Source: Coriobacteriaceae bacterium AM113-163 (GTDB taxonomy: Bacteria > Actinomycetota > Coriobacteriia > Coriobacteriales > Coriobacteriaceae). Taken from it: a DNA stretch of 25,947 nt. The notes under the pieces were generated by a model. The model was not told where the DNA came from. It searched no databases and worked only from the letters and a program-made list of their open reading frames with translations. Below, one piece after another: positions 22,957-25,947 of the stretch. The DNA is taken from assembly GCA_027673765.1 (NCBI GenBank), contig JAQDWB010000026.1:1-25947 (forward strand). Direction: 5' to 3'. The first letter of the stretch is position 1, and each line of letters begins with the position of its first letter. The position numbers and the translations under genes were made by a program.

Positions 22957-22998
22957 TGGTGCAAGGGGGACAGGTTACTTTGCACCAACATGGTGCAA
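22957..22998 (+). repeat. REP-like hairpin with partial second unit
   Basis: TGGTGCAA (22957-22964) pairs perfectly with TTGCACCA (22980-22987) around a loop containing GGGGACAGGTTACT. A second TGGTGCAA (22991-22998) followed by AAGGGACAG begins another unit that is not completed. It lies 2 nt after the kinase stop. Confidence 0.75.
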
Positions 22999-23123
22999 AA
23001 GGGACAGCCTTGGCCCCCGTGCCTGCGCCCCAAAATATGCCGTGGCCCTTCCGTCTGCGAAGGCTCGGCATCGGCGTGCTACCATAGCTACGTCCAAGTA
23101 CACATATCAAGTGGAGGATATCC

Positions 23124-24047
23124 ATGGCAAACGTTCTTGTCTTTGGTCACCAGAACCCCGATAACGACGCCATCATGAGCGCCGTCGTCCTGTCCCAGCT
23201 GCTCAACCAGGTTGAGTATGCCGGCAACACCTACGAGGCCTGCGCCCTTGGTCAGCTTCCGGCAGAGTCCGCCAAGCTGCTCGCCGACGCCGGCATTGCC
23301 GAGCCCCGCGTGATTGAGTCCGTCGAGGCCGGTCAGCTTGTCGTCCTCACCGACCACAACGAGTCCGCCCAGTCCGTCGCGGGCCTTAAGGACGCCACGG
23401 TCTTTGGCGTCGTCGACCATCACCGCATCGGCGACTTCGAGACCGCCGGCCCGCTGCATTACATCTGCCTGCCCTGGGGCTCCAGCTGCACCATCGTCAC
23501 CAAGCTCGCCGGCGTGCTCGGCGTTGAGCTTTCCGACGTACAGGCCAAGCTGCTGCTCTCGGCCATGATGACCGACACGCTCATGCTCAAGAGCCCCACC
23601 ACCACCGATGTCGACCGCGCCGTCGCCGCCAAGCTCGGCGAGCAGGTGGGCGTCGACCCGGTCAAGTTTGGCATGGAGGTCTTCCTCACCCGTCCGTCCG
23701 GCTCCTTCACTGCAGCCGAGATGGTCGGCAACGACATCAAGATGTTCGAGCCCGCTGGCAAGAAGCTGCTCATTGGCCAGTACGAGACCGTCGACAAGAG
23801 CCGCGCACTCGGCATGATCGACGAGATCCGCGAGGCCATGCGCGCCTACGCCGCCGAGAAGGGCGCCGACGGCATTGTCCTGTGCATCACCGACATCATG
23901 GAGGAGGGCTCGCAGGTCCTGCTCGAGGGCGAGACCGAGGCTGCTCAGAAGGGCCTGGGCATTGCCGATGAGTACGACGGCGTCTGGATGCCGGGCGTCC
24001 TCTCCCGTAAGAAGCAGGTCGCTGCCCCCATCATGGCCGCCTGCTAG
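23124..24047 (+). CDS. ppaC: Manganese-dependent inorganic pyrophosphatase
   Basis: A 307-residue family II pyrophosphatase (DHH superfamily), hydrolysing PPi to drive biosynthesis. The metal-site motifs are GHQNPDND (H9, D13, D15), TDHNE, VVDHHRIGDF, and the C-terminal SRKKQV that binds the substrate phosphate. There are no CBS domains, so this is the short, unregulated form. GGAGGA lies just before the ATG. It has its own terminator; a TACCAT at 23080-23085 could be its -10. It is monocistronic and its neighbours give no special context. Confidence 0.95.
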   Translation: MANVLVFGHQNPDNDAIMSAVVLSQLLNQVEYAGNTYEACALGQLPAESAKLLADAGIAEPRVIESVEAGQLVVLTDHNESAQSVAGLKDATVFGVVDHHRIGDFETAGPLHYICLPWGSSCTIVTKLAGVLGVELSDVQAKLLLSAMMTDTLMLKSPTTTDVDRAVAAKLGEQVGVDPVKFGMEVFLTRPSGSFTAAEMVGNDIKMFEPAGKKLLIGQYETVDKSRALGMIDEIREAMRAYAAEKGADGIVLCITDIMEEGSQVLLEGETEAAQKGLGIADEYDGVWMPGVLSRKKQVAAPIMAAC

Positions 24048-24066
24048 GTTTAGTTGACCAAACGCC

Positions 24067-24106
24067 ACGACCGGATCGCGGACGTCCCGCGCTCCGGTCG
24101 TTTTTT
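24067..24106 (+). terminator. Terminator of ppaC
   Basis: ACGACCGGA (24067-24075) pairs with TCCGGTCGT (24093-24101), with an inner CGCGG/CCGCG stem, followed by T6. Confidence 0.88.
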
Positions 24107-24244
24107 GTGCACGGCGCCGCGTCGTCTCTTGGACAGGCGTGCCCGTGCCGTTGAGCAAATAATGTTCAACCTGTGGTTCCGCTTTTCGGCCACGCCTGCG
24201 TGCTTGTCGTGCAGGGTAGGCTAGATGCAAGCGTAATACGTTAG
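24107..24244 (+). promoter_or_regulatory. nhaA leader with possible pseudoknot, riboswitch candidate
   Basis: Three structures precede the leader terminator. GTGG/CCAC with CCG/CGG forms a hairpin at 24173-24193. CCTGC (24195-24199) pairs with GCAGG (24211-24215). GCTTG in that loop (24202-24206) can pair with CAAGC (24228-24232), giving an H-type pseudoknot. Some nhaA leaders carry Li+-sensing nhaA-I and nhaA-II RNAs; I cannot confirm a match. An imperfect palindrome, GTTGAGC...GTTCAAC, lies at 24150-24170. Confidence 0.4.
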
Positions 24245-24281
24245 AGCGCGGCGCCGCCACTTGGGCGGGCCGTGCTTTTTT
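24245..24281 (+). terminator. Intrinsic terminator inside the nhaA leader
   Basis: AGCGCGGC (24245-24252) pairs with GCCGTGCT (24269-24276), with an inner CCGCC/GGCGG, followed by T's to 24281. It ends only 34 nt before the nhaA ATG. A terminator there would block nhaA unless it is regulated. A further small hairpin, ACGGG/CCCGT (24285-24300), abuts the ribosome site. Confidence 0.8.
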
Positions 24282-24314
24282 AAGACGGGAGCTTTCCCGT
24301 GAAAGGAGCCGCCC

Positions 24315-25673
24315 ATGGCAGCAACTGAGCAGCTGTTCAACGTTCGTGAGCGCAAGCGCTTTGAACGTCACGACATCTGGGAGCGCATCGCCGAGAACGG
24401 TACGATTTCCGCCGCCGTCATGGTCTTCGCCGCTATCGCCGCCGTTATCTGCGCCAACACCGATGCCTACGAGGCCATCCATCACTTTTTGGAGACTCCA
24501 CTGTATGTGGGTCTTGGTAGCCTTACGGCCGGCCTCACCGTCGAGGTCTTTGTCAACGACTTCCTCATGGCGATTTTCTTTTTGCTGGTGGGCATCGAGC
24601 TCAAGTATGAGATGACGGTCGGCGAGCTCAAAAACCCGCGCCAGGCCATGCTTCCCATGCTGGCAGCCGTGGGCGGCGTCGTCGTTCCCGCCTGCATCTA
24701 CCTGATCTTTAACCACGCCGGCGCGCGCAACGGTTGGGCCATTCCCATGGCAACCGATATCGCCTTTGCGCTGGGCGTGCTGTCGCTTTTGGGCAACCGC
24801 GTGCCCAACGGTGTGCGCGTGTTCTTCTCGACGCTTGCCATTGCCGACGACCTGATCTCCATCGCTGCCATCGCCATCTTCTACGGCCAGAGCCCCAGCC
24901 CGTTTTGGCTGGGCGCCGCTGCAGTTGTGACCTGCGCGCTTGTGTGGCTCAACAAGACGCAGCATTACCGCCTTGCCCCGTATTCGGTGCTGGGTCTGCT
25001 GCTGTGGTTCTGCATGTTTAAGAGCGGCGTGCACGCCACGCTCGCCGGTGTCATCCTGGCCTTCACCATCCCGGCCAAGTGCGGTGTTAAGCTCGATAGC
25101 CTTACCGATTGGCTGGGCGAGTGCCTGCCGTTGCTCGACGACCGCTACGACGACGAGGCACACATCCTGGGTCAGCACGACTTTACCGTCTCGACCACCA
25201 GAGTCGAGCGCGTCATGCACCGCGTGACCCCGCCGCTCATTCGCATGGAGCGCCTGATCTCCACGCCGGTCAACTTTGTGATCCTGCCGATCTTTGCATT
25301 TGTCAACGCACAGGTTCGCCTGGTGGGCGTGGATATGGGCACGCTGCTGACCGACCCGGTGACGCTCGGCGTGTATTTTGGCATGCTGCTGGGCAAGCCG
25401 ATTGGCATCTTTGGCATGACGTTTGCCCTGGTTAAGCTCAAGATCTCCGAGCTGCCGCGCAACGTTAACTGGCACATGATTGCCGGCGTGGGCATTCTGG
25501 GCGGCATTGGCTTTACCATGTCGATTCTCATCAGCGGCCTTGCCTTCCCGACGGCCCAGTTTGAGGTTCTGGCTGCCAAGGCCGCTATTCTCGCCGGTTC
25601 GGTCACCGCTGCCGTGATCGGCATGATCTACATGAGCGTGGTCTGCAAGCATCCCTCGCCCAAAGACGAGTAA
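24315..25673 (+). CDS. nhaA: Na+/H+ antiporter NhaA
   Basis: A 452-residue polytopic antiporter that expels Na+ (or Li+) in exchange for protons. Visible marks are VNDFLMAIFFLLVGIELKYE, GWAIPMATDIAFALGVL, the ion-binding D178/D179 in LAIADDLISI, GVHATLAGVILAFTIP, K361 in GKPIGIF and GIGFTMSILI. It is longer than the E. coli protein (388), mostly from an N-terminal basic extension and a hydrophilic segment with a DDRYDDEAH stretch at about 275-285. AGGAG lies 6 nt before the ATG. A terminator and structured leader precede it, implying regulated read-through. Confidence 0.95.
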   Translation: MAATEQLFNVRERKRFERHDIWERIAENGTISAAVMVFAAIAAVICANTDAYEAIHHFLETPLYVGLGSLTAGLTVEVFVNDFLMAIFFLLVGIELKYEMTVGELKNPRQAMLPMLAAVGGVVVPACIYLIFNHAGARNGWAIPMATDIAFALGVLSLLGNRVPNGVRVFFSTLAIADDLISIAAIAIFYGQSPSPFWLGAAAVVTCALVWLNKTQHYRLAPYSVLGLLLWFCMFKSGVHATLAGVILAFTIPAKCGVKLDSLTDWLGECLPLLDDRYDDEAHILGQHDFTVSTTRVERVMHRVTPPLIRMERLISTPVNFVILPIFAFVNAQVRLVGVDMGTLLTDPVTLGVYFGMLLGKPIGIFGMTFALVKLKISELPRNVNWHMIAGVGILGGIGFTMSILISGLAFPTAQFEVLAAKAAILAGSVTAAVIGMIYMSVVCKHPSPKDE

Positions 25674-25768
25674 GAGCGCGAAAACCGGCTCCAGAACCGA
25701 TTCGGGCGCGTCCAAAATGCGGATTCTGGCGGTGCTTGCCGCCTGCCAGACACGCCAGTGGTCAAAAA

Positions 25769-25800
25769 ACGCCGTTTGTGAGTACTGTCACAAACGGCGT
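25769..25800. terminator. Hairpin with AGTACTGT loop, likely terminator
   Basis: ACGCCGTTTGTG (25769-25780) pairs perfectly with CACAAACGGCGT (25789-25800) around AGTACTGT. A6 precedes it, so on the minus strand T6 follows the stem; on the plus strand ATCATTTTA follows. It is downstream of nhaA and belongs to the AGTACT repeat family seen at 4984-5183. Past it, 25801-25908 is AT-rich with no gene I can support. Confidence 0.7.
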
Positions 25801-25908
25801 ATCATTTTAGGTGCGGAAAATAATGAACAAAGTTATAAGAACTGTACGTTAATGAGTGACCATCGACTTCCAATTTGGCGCTAGCTGACGGTGATTAGGA
25901 AGTTTCAA

Positions 25909-25945
25909 GGTAGCGCGCAGAGATGTGGTGTAAGAGGCGGGGCAT
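25909..25945. repeat. Right arm of 37-bp terminal inverted repeat
   Basis: This is the exact reverse complement of bases 1-37. The final four bases of the window (ATGC) equal its first four, so the two ends could overlap into one ~70-bp perfect palindrome. Confidence 0.9.
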
Positions 25946-25947
25946 GC

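Noticed and set aside
23088..25715. 875-codon ORF antisense to ppaC and nhaA
   Set aside because: It covers two unrelated genes, two terminators and a leader; it is a long open frame due to GC bias only.

Overview
This is a GC-rich, densely coded bacterial chromosome segment. Canonical Shine-Dalgarno sites, actinobacterial-type gene content (a PcrA with a C-terminal Tudor-like domain, a Coriobacteriia-style GH1/Lac-family PTS locus) and the style of the intergenic repeats suggest a Collinsella-like member of Coriobacteriia. That assignment is an inference from protein and repeat style; there is no rRNA here to confirm it. I found no tRNA, rRNA, CRISPR array or transposase. The two ends carry a perfect 37-bp inverted repeat, so the window probably stops at copies of a repeat.

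Layout: (1) 330-2400: a small membrane protein, a metallophosphoesterase, and convergent gluQ. (2) 2401-2908: a repeat- and hairpin-rich gap. (3) 2909-4855: a DUF2207 surface/membrane protein, followed by a gap with an inverted pair of AGTACT-containing repeats. (4) 5268-7794: a GNAT acetyltransferase divergent from purH. (5) 8042-10653: a conserved hypothetical, then a BceRS-like two-component pair. (6) 10872-12539: a minus-strand UspA protein divergent from uppP. (7) 12767-15667: pcrA. (8) 16061-22955: a carbohydrate block, with manA and a HutC-type GntR regulator on the minus strand diverging from a GH1 glycosidase plus Lac-family PTS EIIC, EIIB and EIIA on the plus strand, then a ROK sugar kinase. 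(9) 23124-25673: Mn-dependent pyrophosphatase ppaC and Na+/H+ antiporter nhaA.

How the genes may work together: the PTS would import and phosphorylate a beta-glucoside, the GH1 enzyme would cleave it, the ROK kinase would phosphorylate released free hexose, and ManA would interconvert mannose-6-P and fructose-6-P. Operator-like palindromes lie on both sides of the gntR/GH1 intergenic region and one overlaps the likely GH1 promoter, which fits local control by the GntR protein.

The least ordinary content is between the genes. A ~98-nt element occurs twice, each time 3-4 nt after a stop codon, and every helix is preserved by compensatory changes. There are five REP-like hairpins with a GGGAC-type loop, a third family built on TGAGTACTGT, very long hairpins after the histidine kinase gene and in the GH1 leader, a pseudoknot-plus-terminator leader before nhaA, and a 21-codon ORF with a perfect AGGAGG.
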